NCBI RefSeq assembly: GCF_020023995.1
Contig: NZ_NRRD01000015.1
Span: forward strand, 1-64,000
DNA: 64,000 bases
Reading direction: 5' to 3'
Origin: Rhodobacter sp. TJ_12
Lineage (GTDB): Bacteria > Pseudomonadota > Alphaproteobacteria > Rhodobacterales > Rhodobacteraceae
The position numbers and the translations under genes are program-made. Of this stretch, positions 10,338-18,229 are shown one piece after another; position 1 is the first letter of the stretch; each line of letters starts with the position of its first letter. The notes below the pieces were generated by a model, which saw only the letters and a program-made list of their open reading frames with translations, made no database searches and had not been told where the DNA came from.

Positions 10338-11413
10338 TCACGCTTGTCAAACGCCCCACGCCTTCTCAGTTTTGGGCCTATGCGACGCCCGTTCTGGCGG
10401 TGCTGGCCACTATGGTGGCGGGCGGCATCTTGTTTGCCGCCTTGGGCAAGGACCCGATCGCCGCGATCAAGGTGATCTTTTATGATCCGCTTTTTGGTCC
10501 GAATGCCGCCTATTTCCGGGGCCAATTGCTGGTCAAAGCGGGGCCGCTGATTTTGATCGCGGCCGGGCTTGCGGTGGGCTTTCGCGCGGGCATCTGGAAC
10601 ATTGGCGCCGAGGGGCAATATATCATGGGCGCGCTGGCCGGGGCCTCGGTGGCGCTGGCGGCCTATCCGGCGGAAAGCCATTGGCTGTTCCCGGCGATGG
10701 TTGTGGCGGGCGCACTGGGCGGCTGGCTTTGGGGGATGATCCCGGCGCTTTTGAAAACCGCCTTTGGCACATCGGAAATTCTGGTCTCGCTGATGCTGGT
10801 CTATGTGGCGCAGAACTTTCTGGCCTATGCCGCCTTTGGCCCGCTGAAAAACCCCGAAGGCTACGGCTTTCCCGGATCGCGCAACCTGCAACAATATCCG
10901 TCCGCCCATAACCCCGAACTGATCGCGGGCACGGGGATGCATTGGGGCGTGGTGGCGGCGCTGATGGCGGTGATTGCCACCTATATTCTGATGCAACGCC
11001 ATATCGCAGGCTATCGCATCCGAGTTGCCGGCGAAGCGCCGCGCGCGGCGCGTTTTGCAGGTGTTGTGCCCGCAAAACTGGTGATGTTCTGTCTTGGGCT
11101 GTCGGGCGCCTTTGCGGGTCTGGCCGGGCTTTTCGAGGTGGCAGGGCCAAACGGGCAGATCACCGATAGTTTCAATGCAGGCTATGGCTTCACCGCGATC
11201 ATCGTGGCTTTTCTGGGGCGTCTCAATGCCATCGGCATCTTGCTGGCCGGGCTGTTGATGGCGCTGACCTATATCGGGGGCGACATGGCGCAGCTGATGC
11301 TGGGCTTGCCCACGGCGGCTATTCAGGTGTTCCAAGGAATGCTTTTGTTTTTCCTCTTGGGATTCGACCTGCTCACGCAGTACCGTCTTCGCCTTGGGAG
11401 GGCGCGCGCATGA
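10334..11413 (+). CDS. ABC transporter permease 1, BMP/purine type
   Basis: A 359-residue inner-membrane permease of the branched-chain/ribose (BPD_transp_2) superfamily. About eight to ten hydrophobic segments are visible. The segment GFRAGIWNIGAEGQYIMGALAGA is characteristic of permeases paired with BMP-type binding proteins, and the cytoplasmic EAPRAARFAG loop likely contacts the ATPase. Its start overlaps the ATPase stop by 4 bases and its stop overlaps the second permease, so the components are probably made in fixed ratio. Substrate is inferred from the xdh context only. Confidence 0.92.
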   Translation: MITLVKRPTPSQFWAYATPVLAVLATMVAGGILFAALGKDPIAAIKVIFYDPLFGPNAAYFRGQLLVKAGPLILIAAGLAVGFRAGIWNIGAEGQYIMGALAGASVALAAYPAESHWLFPAMVVAGALGGWLWGMIPALLKTAFGTSEILVSLMLVYVAQNFLAYAAFGPLKNPEGYGFPGSRNLQQYPSAHNPELIAGTGMHWGVVAALMAVIATYILMQRHIAGYRIRVAGEAPRAARFAGVVPAKLVMFCLGLSGAFAGLAGLFEVAGPNGQITDSFNAGYGFTAIIVAFLGRLNAIGILLAGLLMALTYIGGDMAQLMLGLPTAAIQVFQGMLLFFLLGFDLLTQYRLRLGRARA

Positions 11414-12339
11414 TCGGCGGCATCGACATCGTCACCCTGATTGCTGCCCTGATGGCAGCCTCGACCCCGGTCTTGCTGGCGGCGACGGGTGAATTGGTGG
11501 CCGAGAAATCGGGCGTTTTGAACCTTGGCGTCGAAGGCATGATGATCTTGGGCGCGGTGGCGGGTTTTGCCACAGCCGTCACCACCGGCAGCCCGGTTTT
11601 GGGCTTTCTGGGCGGGGCGGTCGCGGGCGCGCTTTTGGCAAGCCTTTTTGCCGTGCTGACGCAATTGCTTTTGTCGAACCAGACAGCGACCGGCTTGGCG
11701 CTGACGCTGTTTGGGCTGGGGCTTTCGGCGCTGTTCGGCAAAGGGTTCGAGGGCATTCGCCCGCCCCCCACGACCAAGCTCGATTTCGGCCCGCTGAGCG
11801 AGATCCCCGTGCTGGGGCCGATCCTGTTCCACCATGACTGGATGGTCTATCTGTCGCTTGTGCTGGTTGCAGCGACTTGGGCCTTTTTGAAATATGCCCG
11901 CGCCGGGCTGATCTTGCGCGCGGTCGGTGAAAACCACGATGCCGCCCATGCGCTGGGTTATCGGGTGATTGCGGTGCGCTTTGCCGCGCTGGCCTTTGGG
12001 GGGGCGCTGGCGGGCTTGGGCGGCGCCTATCTGAGCCTTGTGCGCGTGCCGCAATGGACCGAGGGCATGACCGCAGGCGCAGGCTGGATTGCGCTGGCCA
12101 TTGTGGTCTTTGCCAGTTGGAAGCCCGAACGGGTGCTGGTGGGCGCTTATCTCTTTGGCGGCATCACCGCGCTGCAATTGCAGCTTCAGGCCGCAGGTTA
12201 CGCGATCCCGGTGCACCTGTTGTCAATGGCGCCCTATGTCATCACCGTGCTTGTGCTGGTGATCTTGTCTGCCACCCACCGTCACGGAGCCCCGGCCGCG
12301 CCGGCGGCGCTGGGGCGGTCGTTCCACGCCTCGTCGTGA
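11410..12339 (+). CDS. ABC transporter permease 2, BMP/purine type
   Basis: A 309-residue second permease that forms a heterodimer with the preceding one. The segment TGELVAEKSGVLNLGVEGMMILGAVAGF is the counterpart of the NIGAEGQ motif in permease 1, and VGENHDAAHALGYRV is the coupling-loop region. The N-terminus overlaps permease 1 by 4 bases. A 42-base gap holding a small hairpin separates it from the binding-protein gene. Confidence 0.92.
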   Translation: MIGGIDIVTLIAALMAASTPVLLAATGELVAEKSGVLNLGVEGMMILGAVAGFATAVTTGSPVLGFLGGAVAGALLASLFAVLTQLLLSNQTATGLALTLFGLGLSALFGKGFEGIRPPPTTKLDFGPLSEIPVLGPILFHHDWMVYLSLVLVAATWAFLKYARAGLILRAVGENHDAAHALGYRVIAVRFAALAFGGALAGLGGAYLSLVRVPQWTEGMTAGAGWIALAIVVFASWKPERVLVGAYLFGGITALQLQLQAAGYAIPVHLLSMAPYVITVLVLVILSATHRHGAPAAPAALGRSFHASS

Positions 12340-12350
12340 GGCATCAAACC

Positions 12351-12363
12351 GGGCCGCTGGCCC
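12351..12363 (+). other. Short intercistronic hairpin
   Basis: GGGCC, loop GCT, GGCCC lies between the second permease and the binding-protein gene, just upstream of the AAGGGAAG ribosome-binding region. It has no T tract, so it is not a terminator. Such hairpins often stabilise the more abundant binding-protein message; that role is inferred. Confidence 0.4.
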
Positions 12364-12381
12364 AAAACAAGGGAAGTTCCC

Positions 12382-13467
12382 ATGGACCGCAGATCCTTTC
12401 TGAAAACCACCGCCGCCACCGCGACGCTTGCTGGGCTTGGCCTGCCGGCCTGGGCCTCGGACGACCCGCTGAAAATCGGCTTCATCTATGTGGGCCCGGT
12501 GGGCGACATGGGCTGGTCCTATCAGCATGATGTGGGCCGCCGCGCGATCGAGGAAGCCTTGGGCGACAAGGTGCAAACCACCTTCATCGAAAACGTTCCC
12601 GAAGGCCCGGATGCCGAACGCGCGCTGACCCAGTTGGCGCTGGAAGGCAACCAGCTTATTTTCGCCACCTCGTTTGGCTTCATGGATGCGACCGTCAACG
12701 TCGCGTCGAAATTCCCGAATGTGAAATTCGAGCACGCCACCGGCTACAAACGTGCCGAAAACCTTGGCACCTATGACGCGCGCTTTTACGAGGGCCGCGC
12801 GATCCAAGGCACCATCGCGGGCCGGATGACCAAAACCAACAAGATCGGCTACATCGGTTCCTTCCCGATCCCCGAGGTGATCCAAGGCATCAACGCCGCC
12901 TATATCCACGCCAAGAAGGTGAACCCGGATGTGGAAATCAAGGTGGTCTGGGCCTACACGTGGTTCGACCCGGCGAAAGAGGCCGACGCCGCTGCCGCGC
13001 TGATCGCTGAAGGCTGCGATTTCGTGCTGCAACACACCGACTCCACCGCGCCGCAAGCCAAGGCGCAAGAGGCGGGCAACGTCTATACCTTTGGCCAAGC
13101 CTCCGACATGGAAGCCTTCAAGCCGAGCCCGCGCGTGGCCTCGACCATCGACAACTGGGCGCCCTATTACATTGAGCGTGCGCAAGCGATGCTGGATGGC
13201 ACCTGGAGCTCGGATGCGACCTGGGGCGGGATCGGCACCGGCATGGTCGAAATCGGCGAGATCACCGAGGCCGTGCCCGCCGAAGTGAAAGCCGAAGCCG
13301 AGAAGATGATCGAAATGATCAGCGCGGGCGAGTATCACCCCTTCACCGGCCCGCTGAACAAGCAAGATGGCACCGCATGGCTGGCCGAGGGCGAAACGCC
13401 CGAAGATGGCGCGCTGGCGGGGATGGATTTCTTCGTCGAGGGGATTTCCGCAGAAATGCCGAAGTGA
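12382..13467 (+). CDS. BMP-family periplasmic substrate-binding protein
   Basis: A 361-residue periplasmic binding protein of the Bmp/PnrA family. The N-terminus MDRRSFLKTTAATATLAGLG followed by LPAWAS has a twin-arginine motif (RRSFLK), so export may be Tat-dependent. The mature part starts DDPLKIGFIYVGPVGDMGWSYQHDVG, the typical nucleoside-binding BMP opening. It captures ligand for the upstream ATPase and permeases. Linkage to xdhABC argues for a purine base or nucleoside. A strong terminator follows 28 bases after the stop and marks the end of the operon. Confidence 0.93.
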   Translation: MDRRSFLKTTAATATLAGLGLPAWASDDPLKIGFIYVGPVGDMGWSYQHDVGRRAIEEALGDKVQTTFIENVPEGPDAERALTQLALEGNQLIFATSFGFMDATVNVASKFPNVKFEHATGYKRAENLGTYDARFYEGRAIQGTIAGRMTKTNKIGYIGSFPIPEVIQGINAAYIHAKKVNPDVEIKVVWAYTWFDPAKEADAAAALIAEGCDFVLQHTDSTAPQAKAQEAGNVYTFGQASDMEAFKPSPRVASTIDNWAPYYIERAQAMLDGTWSSDATWGGIGTGMVEIGEITEAVPAEVKAEAEKMIEMISAGEYHPFTGPLNKQDGTAWLAEGETPEDGALAGMDFFVEGISAEMPK

Positions 13468-13495
13468 CCGATCGAAAAATCGTGTTAAGCTTTCG

Positions 13496-13522
13496 GGGTG
13501 GGCCATTGGCCCACCCTTTTTT
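13496..13522 (+). terminator. Intrinsic terminator of the xdh-transporter operon
   Basis: GGGTGGGCC, loop ATT, GGCCCACCC form a perfect 9-bp stem (13496-13504 with 13508-13516) followed by six T residues (13517-13522). It lies 28 bases after the binding-protein stop on the coding strand. Confidence 0.9.
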
Positions 13523-13564
13523 ATTTCTGATGAAGGCCCTGCGACACATCTTCGCAACTCGCGC

Positions 13565-13597
13565 TTGACAGCCGCATCCTTCATATTCACAGATATG
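13565..13597 (+). promoter_or_regulatory. Probable sqr promoter/operator
   Basis: TTGACA at 13565-13570 is a perfect -35 hexamer, but no clear -10 lies at the right distance. It is followed by an inverted repeat CATAT-N6-ATATG (13582-13586 with 13593-13597). The element sits 45 bases upstream of sqr. In R. capsulatus sqr is repressed by the sulfide-responsive ArsR-type regulator SqrR, which binds a dyad in this promoter. Whether this repeat is that site is inferred; no sqrR gene is in the window. Confidence 0.45.
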
Positions 13598-13641
13598 CAT
13601 GAACGGAGTTTAACCCGTAGCCAGTTCAGGGGAGGGACAAA

Positions 13642-14925
13642 ATGGCTCATATCGTGGTTCTTGGTGCCGGTTTGGGAGGCGCCATCATGGCCTACGAATT
13701 GCGCGAACAGGTGCGCAAGGAAGACAAAATCACCGTCATCACCAAAGACCCGCATTACCATTTCGTGCCCTCGAACCCGTGGGTCGCCGTGGGCTGGCGG
13801 AGCCGCAAAGAAATCACCGTCGACCTTGCGCCGACGATGAAGAAAAAGAACATCGAGTTCATTCCGGTTGCCGCTGAAAAGCTGCATCCCGATGAAAACC
13901 GGGTCGAATTGGTCAATGGCCAATCGGTCAGCTACGATTACATCGTGATCGCCACCGGCCCGGAACTCGCCTTTGACGAAATCGAGGGCTTTGGCCCCGA
14001 TGGCTACACCCAATCCATCTGCCACATCGACCACGCCGAAGATGCGCGCGTGGCCTTTGAGCGGTTTTGCGAAAACCCCGGTCCGATCATCATCGGCGCG
14101 GTGCAAGGCGCAAGCTGTTACGGCCCGGCCTATGAATTCACCTTCATCCTCGACACCGCGCTGCGCAAAGCCAAAATCCGCGACAAGGTGCCGATGACTT
14201 TCATCACCTCGGAACCCTATGTGGGCCACCTTGGTCTTGATGGCGTGGGCGACACCAAGGGCCTTCTCGAATCCAATATGCGCGAGAAGCACATCAAATA
14301 CATGACCTCGTGCCGCGTTAAGAAGGTCGAAGACGGCAAGATGATCGTTGAGGAAATCAACGATGATGGCTCGGTCAAGGCCGAGAAAGAGATGCCCTTT
14401 GGCTATGCGATGATGCTGCCCGCCTTCCGGGGCATCAAACCGCTGATGGGGATCGAGGGGCTGGTGAACCCGCGCGGCTTTGTGATCGTAGATCAGCACC
14501 AGCAAAACCCGACATACAAAAATGTCTTTGCCGTCGGGGTCTGCGTGGCGATCCCGCCGGTGGTGCCGACGCCGGTGCCCTGTGGCGTGCCGAAAACCGG
14601 CTTCATGATTGAATCGATGGTCACCGCCACCGCCCATAATGTGGGCCAGATTGTGCGCGGCAAAGAGGCCGATGAAGTCGGCACATGGAACGCGGTCTGT
14701 CTGGCCGACTTCGGCGATCAGGGCATTGCCTTTGTGGCGCAGCCGCAAATCCCGCCGCGCAACGTCAACTGGTCGGCGCAAGGCAAATGGGTGCATTGGG
14801 CGAAAGAGGGCTTTGAGCGCTATTTCATGCACAAGCTGCGCCGCGGCACCTCGGAAACCTTCTATGAAAAGGCTGCGATGAAGGTGCTGGGCATCGATAA
14901 GCTGAAAGCCGTCAAAAAGGGCTGA
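13642..14925 (+). CDS. sqr: Sulfide:quinone oxidoreductase
   Basis: SQR oxidises sulfide to polysulfide/sulfur at the periplasmic face of the membrane and reduces ubiquinone, feeding photosynthetic electron flow. The 427-residue protein begins MAHIVVLGAGLGGAIMAYEL, an FAD-binding GxGxxG fold. The three essential cysteines of the R. capsulatus enzyme are present at the same numbers: C127 (SIC), C159 (GASC) and C353 (AVC). A strong GGGGAGGG ribosome-binding site precedes the ATG. It is probably monocistronic, with a hairpin directly after the stop. Confidence 0.97.
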   Translation: MAHIVVLGAGLGGAIMAYELREQVRKEDKITVITKDPHYHFVPSNPWVAVGWRSRKEITVDLAPTMKKKNIEFIPVAAEKLHPDENRVELVNGQSVSYDYIVIATGPELAFDEIEGFGPDGYTQSICHIDHAEDARVAFERFCENPGPIIIGAVQGASCYGPAYEFTFILDTALRKAKIRDKVPMTFITSEPYVGHLGLDGVGDTKGLLESNMREKHIKYMTSCRVKKVEDGKMIVEEINDDGSVKAEKEMPFGYAMMLPAFRGIKPLMGIEGLVNPRGFVIVDQHQQNPTYKNVFAVGVCVAIPPVVPTPVPCGVPKTGFMIESMVTATAHNVGQIVRGKEADEVGTWNAVCLADFGDQGIAFVAQPQIPPRNVNWSAQGKWVHWAKEGFERYFMHKLRRGTSETFYEKAAMKVLGIDKLKAVKKG

Positions 14926-14940
14926 GCCCCCGCGACACAG

Positions 14941-14970
14941 CCTAGGGGCGCGGGAGACCGCGCCCTCAGG
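14941..14970. terminator. Bidirectional hairpin between sqr and the cupredoxin gene
   Basis: GGGCGCGG, loop GAGA, CCGCGCCC (14946-14953 with 14958-14965) extend outward through imperfect CCT/AGG pairs. It lies between two convergent genes. It lacks a clear T tract, so termination efficiency is uncertain. Confidence 0.55.
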
Positions 14971-14981
14971 CTTAGGCCCAC

Positions 14982-15416
14982 CTAGCCCCGCATTACTCGT
15001 GGCTGGATCACCTCAATCGCCCCGCGCGGCGCGGCGGCAGAGCCGCAAATCATCTGGTAGTCGCCCGGCTGAAGCGTTTGGGCCACGCTGGCCGCCTTGC
15101 CCGGCGCAATCGCGCTTTGCCCGGCCACAACCGTCGTCCCATCCAGGATTTGCCAATCCAGCGGCTGTGCCGTGGCATTGACGATATTGAAGGTCGCCGC
15201 GCCCGGCGGCATCTTCAGCGCCCCCGGCGCACAGCCATTGGCGTCAAGCGTCAGGGTGATCCCATCCATCCGCATCGCGGTATTGCGCGCATGGACGTTC
15301 CACGCCATTTCAAAGCCGCCAATCGCCAGCGCGATGCCGATGGCGATCCCATAGCTATAGGTATTCGCGATGCCCCGCATGGGCTTTTTCGGGTCGGGGT
15401 CGGTGGAGGTCGTCAT
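14982..15416 (-). CDS. Membrane-anchored cupredoxin-like protein
   Basis: A 144-residue protein. One membrane segment at about residues 21-40 (SYGIAIGIALAIGGFEMAW) follows a short charged N-terminus, and a C-terminal beta-rich domain probably lies in the periplasm. That domain (GCAPGALKMPPGAATFNIVNAT through LQPGDYQMICG) resembles the cupredoxin-like domain of EfeO-type iron-uptake proteins. No efeU or efeB lies nearby. One of the expected copper ligands may be the Cys in QMICG, but I cannot identify a full type 1 copper set. Its role is unknown; the gene faces sqr and could be an electron-transfer or metal-binding protein (inference). Confidence 0.7.
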   Translation of the reverse strand: MTTSTDPDPKKPMRGIANTYSYGIAIGIALAIGGFEMAWNVHARNTAMRMDGITLTLDANGCAPGALKMPPGAATFNIVNATAQPLDWQILDGTTVVAGQSAIAPGKAASVAQTLQPGDYQMICGSAAAPRGAIEVIQPRVMRG

Positions 15417-15519
15417 GTGTCAGGCCTCTTTGTTGGTGGCAATGGGTGCGAACGCAGGAAAATTGAACGCGTGCCGGCCAACAAGATAGATCGCCCAGCA
15501 GGCCTGCCAAGGTCTGAGA

Positions 15520-18228
15520 CTAAAGCGTCAGGCAAGGGCCGCCGCGCAGGAACCGTTCCTCGAACGCCTCTTGCGGTATCGCGGGGCTGGCCACGAAGCC
15601 CTGCCCCAGTTCGCAGCCCATGCCCGACAGCACCGCAACCTCCGAAGGGTGTTCTATCCCCTCGGCCAAGGTGGCATAGCCAAAATGCTGCGCCAGCCCG
15701 GTGATCGTTTCCACGATCAGCCGGGCATTCGCGTCATGGTCAATGCCCCGCACGAATTCGGATGCGATCTTCAGCATCGAAACCGGCAAACGCGCCAGAT
15801 AGGCAAGGCTGGAATAGCCGGTGCCAAAATCGTCAATCGCCAGCCGCACGCCAAGGCCGCGAAGCTGGCTTAAGGTTTCCACCGCACCGGGCATGCCATG
15901 GGCCAATTGCGCCTCGGTCAGTTCGATCTGCAAGCCTAGCGGCGGTGCGCCCGGGCGTTCTTGGTGATGCGCGGCCAAGGTTTGGGTCAAGGTTTCCGCC
16001 CAGCCCGGCGCGGCCAGATCGGCGGCTGTCTGGTTGATCGACAGCTTGAAGGATTCGGTCAAAAGTCCCGCCTGACGCCAGTGCGACAAGCGGGTGATCG
16101 CTTCGCGCAGCACCCAGCTATCGAGCGTCGGCATCAACCCGGCCCGTTCCGCCACCGGCAGAAAGTTCGCCGGCATTTCCAGCCCCTTACCGGGCCGGTT
16201 CCAGCGCACCAAAGCCTCTGCCCCGTAAAGCGTGCCATCGCACAAACGGAACAATGGCTGATAGTGCAACACCAGTTCGTTCCGCTCTACCGCGCCCAAA
16301 AGCGCGTTGCGCACTTCCAGTTCGCGCAGCGCCTCGATGCCCAGTTCGGCCTCATAGACCTTGACCGCGCCATGCGCCTGCTTGGCGGTATACATCGCCA
16401 GATCGGCATTGCGCAAAAGCACGTCGCGGCTGTCGCCATGCGCCGGGTAACAGGCAATACCAATCGATCCCGCCGGGCGATATTGATGCAGCCCCGGCAG
16501 ATCAAGTGGTGCGGATAAGCCTTCAAGCAAGGTTAGCGCCCGCGTCGAGGCCGCCGCCGCATCGGCCCCATCCAACAAGATCACGAATTCATCGCCACCA
16601 ATGCGCGCCACGAATGGGCCATCGCCCGCCGCCTCGCGCAAACGGCGCGCGACCACGTTCAACAGCATGTCCCCGGTGTCATGGCCAAGCGAGTCATTGA
16701 CCGCCTTGAACCCATTGAGATCCAGAAACAGCACCGCAAAAGGCGCGCCGCGCCGTTCGGCCATGGCGATTGCCCCATCGAGCCGCTCTGACAGGAATTG
16801 CCGGTTCGGCAAGCCGGTCAGCAGATCGTAATTGGCCAACCGCTGGTTGTCGGCCTGTGCCTGACGCAATTGCGTCAGATCGGAAAACATCGCCACATGG
16901 CCCAGCGCCACCCCGGCGGCATCATCGAGCCGGGTGATCCGCGCCCAACAGGGCACCACCCGCCCCTCAGAGGTCCGTATCGCAATCTCGCCGCGCCATT
17001 TCCCATCGATCTGCAAGGCTTCGCGCACCTGCGCGGCAATCGGCGCCTCGCCACTGCGCGCCGCACCGCCCGAAAAGCGCAAAAGCTCGGTCAGCGGGCG
17101 CCCGTCGATCTGCGCAAAGCCAAAGCCCCCCACCTGTTCAAAGGCGGCATTGACCCGCAGCACCGTCAGATCGGAATCGGTCAGCACGATGGCATCGCTG
17201 GAATGTTCAAAAACCATTTCGGCCAAATCGCTGCCGCGGCGGCGCTCGGACACATCGCGCGACTGGCTCACGATCCCGACGATCCGACCGCGATCATCGA
17301 AAAGCGGACGCTTTTCTGTCAGCACCCGCACCCAGCGGCTGGGCATCTGATGGGTGGCAGGCAATTGCCGAAACTCTTCGAAGCTCACCGGGCGCTGGGT
17401 GGCGCGCACCCTGTCGTCGCCCTGCGCATGCTGCAAGGCTGCAATCGGCGCCATAAACTCGCGCCGGGTGCGCCCGATCACCGCCACCGCGCCCCCGTCA
17501 AAGCCCTGCAAAAAGGCGCTATTGGCCTCTAGCACGCGCCCATCGGTATCGGTGATGCAAAGCTGATCGGCGGTGGTTTCCAAAAGATGGCGCCGCAATT
17601 GCGTATCATGCAGCCTTTCGGACCGCTCGGGCTCCAACACCAGCCACCATTGCGCGTCCGCCGCCGCATGGCGCTTGCGCGCGCGCAGCGCCGTGACCCT
17701 TGCGGGGTGGGTATCATCCCCCCGCGAAAAGCGCAGCACCGGCTTTTCTTGCAGCCCGCGGAGATCGGGGATCGGGCCCAGCGCCGGGGGCAAGAAAGCG
17801 CGCAACTGGGCTGCCTCGCGCCGCGACAAAGCCTCGCGCAGCGCGCCGCGCCCATCCTCTTGCCACAGCGGCCCCATGAAGGCGCGCCCCGCCCCATTGG
17901 CGGACAAAACCGAAAGCGTATCATCGACCCGATAAACCGGCAGCGGGGAAAGCCCGATCACATCGTTCAATTCCTCGATCTCGGCGCGCAGCCGAAGATC
18001 TTGTTCCAGCAGATCAATCAGCGCCAGCGACTGTTCGGCCACATGCACCCGTAGCCGCGACAGCGCTACCCCCACGCCAGAGGCGCGCCCCGCATGGGCC
18101 AAAAGCGTCTCGACCTGCTCGAATTGCGCATCGATCGACATACCGGTGCGCGATGCGCCCGCCCGCCGCGGAATGGCGCTTACGGGCGTCGCCGTAGAGC
18201 CGTTGCCATGCGGAGGCGCCTCTGTCAT
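15520..18228 (-). CDS. PAS-GGDEF-EAL cyclic di-GMP signalling protein
   Basis: A 902-residue protein with PAS-like sensor domains in the first half, then a diguanylate cyclase domain and a phosphodiesterase domain. GGDEF is intact near residue 546 (ARIGGDEFVIL), with LLTGLPNRQFL before it. The EAL domain has GAEALVRW near residue 671 and DDFGTGYSSLAYL further on, so both activities could be functional. No membrane segment is obvious, suggesting a cytoplasmic sensor. The ATG is separated from the stop of the CheB-CheR gene by one base (TGA-G-ATG), implying coupled translation and a shared pathway. The signal is unknown. Confidence 0.93.
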   Translation of the reverse strand: MTEAPPHGNGSTATPVSAIPRRAGASRTGMSIDAQFEQVETLLAHAGRASGVGVALSRLRVHVAEQSLALIDLLEQDLRLRAEIEELNDVIGLSPLPVYRVDDTLSVLSANGAGRAFMGPLWQEDGRGALREALSRREAAQLRAFLPPALGPIPDLRGLQEKPVLRFSRGDDTHPARVTALRARKRHAAADAQWWLVLEPERSERLHDTQLRRHLLETTADQLCITDTDGRVLEANSAFLQGFDGGAVAVIGRTRREFMAPIAALQHAQGDDRVRATQRPVSFEEFRQLPATHQMPSRWVRVLTEKRPLFDDRGRIVGIVSQSRDVSERRRGSDLAEMVFEHSSDAIVLTDSDLTVLRVNAAFEQVGGFGFAQIDGRPLTELLRFSGGAARSGEAPIAAQVREALQIDGKWRGEIAIRTSEGRVVPCWARITRLDDAAGVALGHVAMFSDLTQLRQAQADNQRLANYDLLTGLPNRQFLSERLDGAIAMAERRGAPFAVLFLDLNGFKAVNDSLGHDTGDMLLNVVARRLREAAGDGPFVARIGGDEFVILLDGADAAAASTRALTLLEGLSAPLDLPGLHQYRPAGSIGIACYPAHGDSRDVLLRNADLAMYTAKQAHGAVKVYEAELGIEALRELEVRNALLGAVERNELVLHYQPLFRLCDGTLYGAEALVRWNRPGKGLEMPANFLPVAERAGLMPTLDSWVLREAITRLSHWRQAGLLTESFKLSINQTAADLAAPGWAETLTQTLAAHHQERPGAPPLGLQIELTEAQLAHGMPGAVETLSQLRGLGVRLAIDDFGTGYSSLAYLARLPVSMLKIASEFVRGIDHDANARLIVETITGLAQHFGYATLAEGIEHPSEVAVLSGMGCELGQGFVASPAIPQEAFEERFLRGGPCLTL

Positions 18229-18229
18229 C

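Noticed and set aside
12223-14832. An 869-codon minus-strand frame across the BMP protein and sqr
   Set aside because: Antisense to well-supported genes; composition rich in Arg/His/Gly as expected for a reverse-frame shadow.
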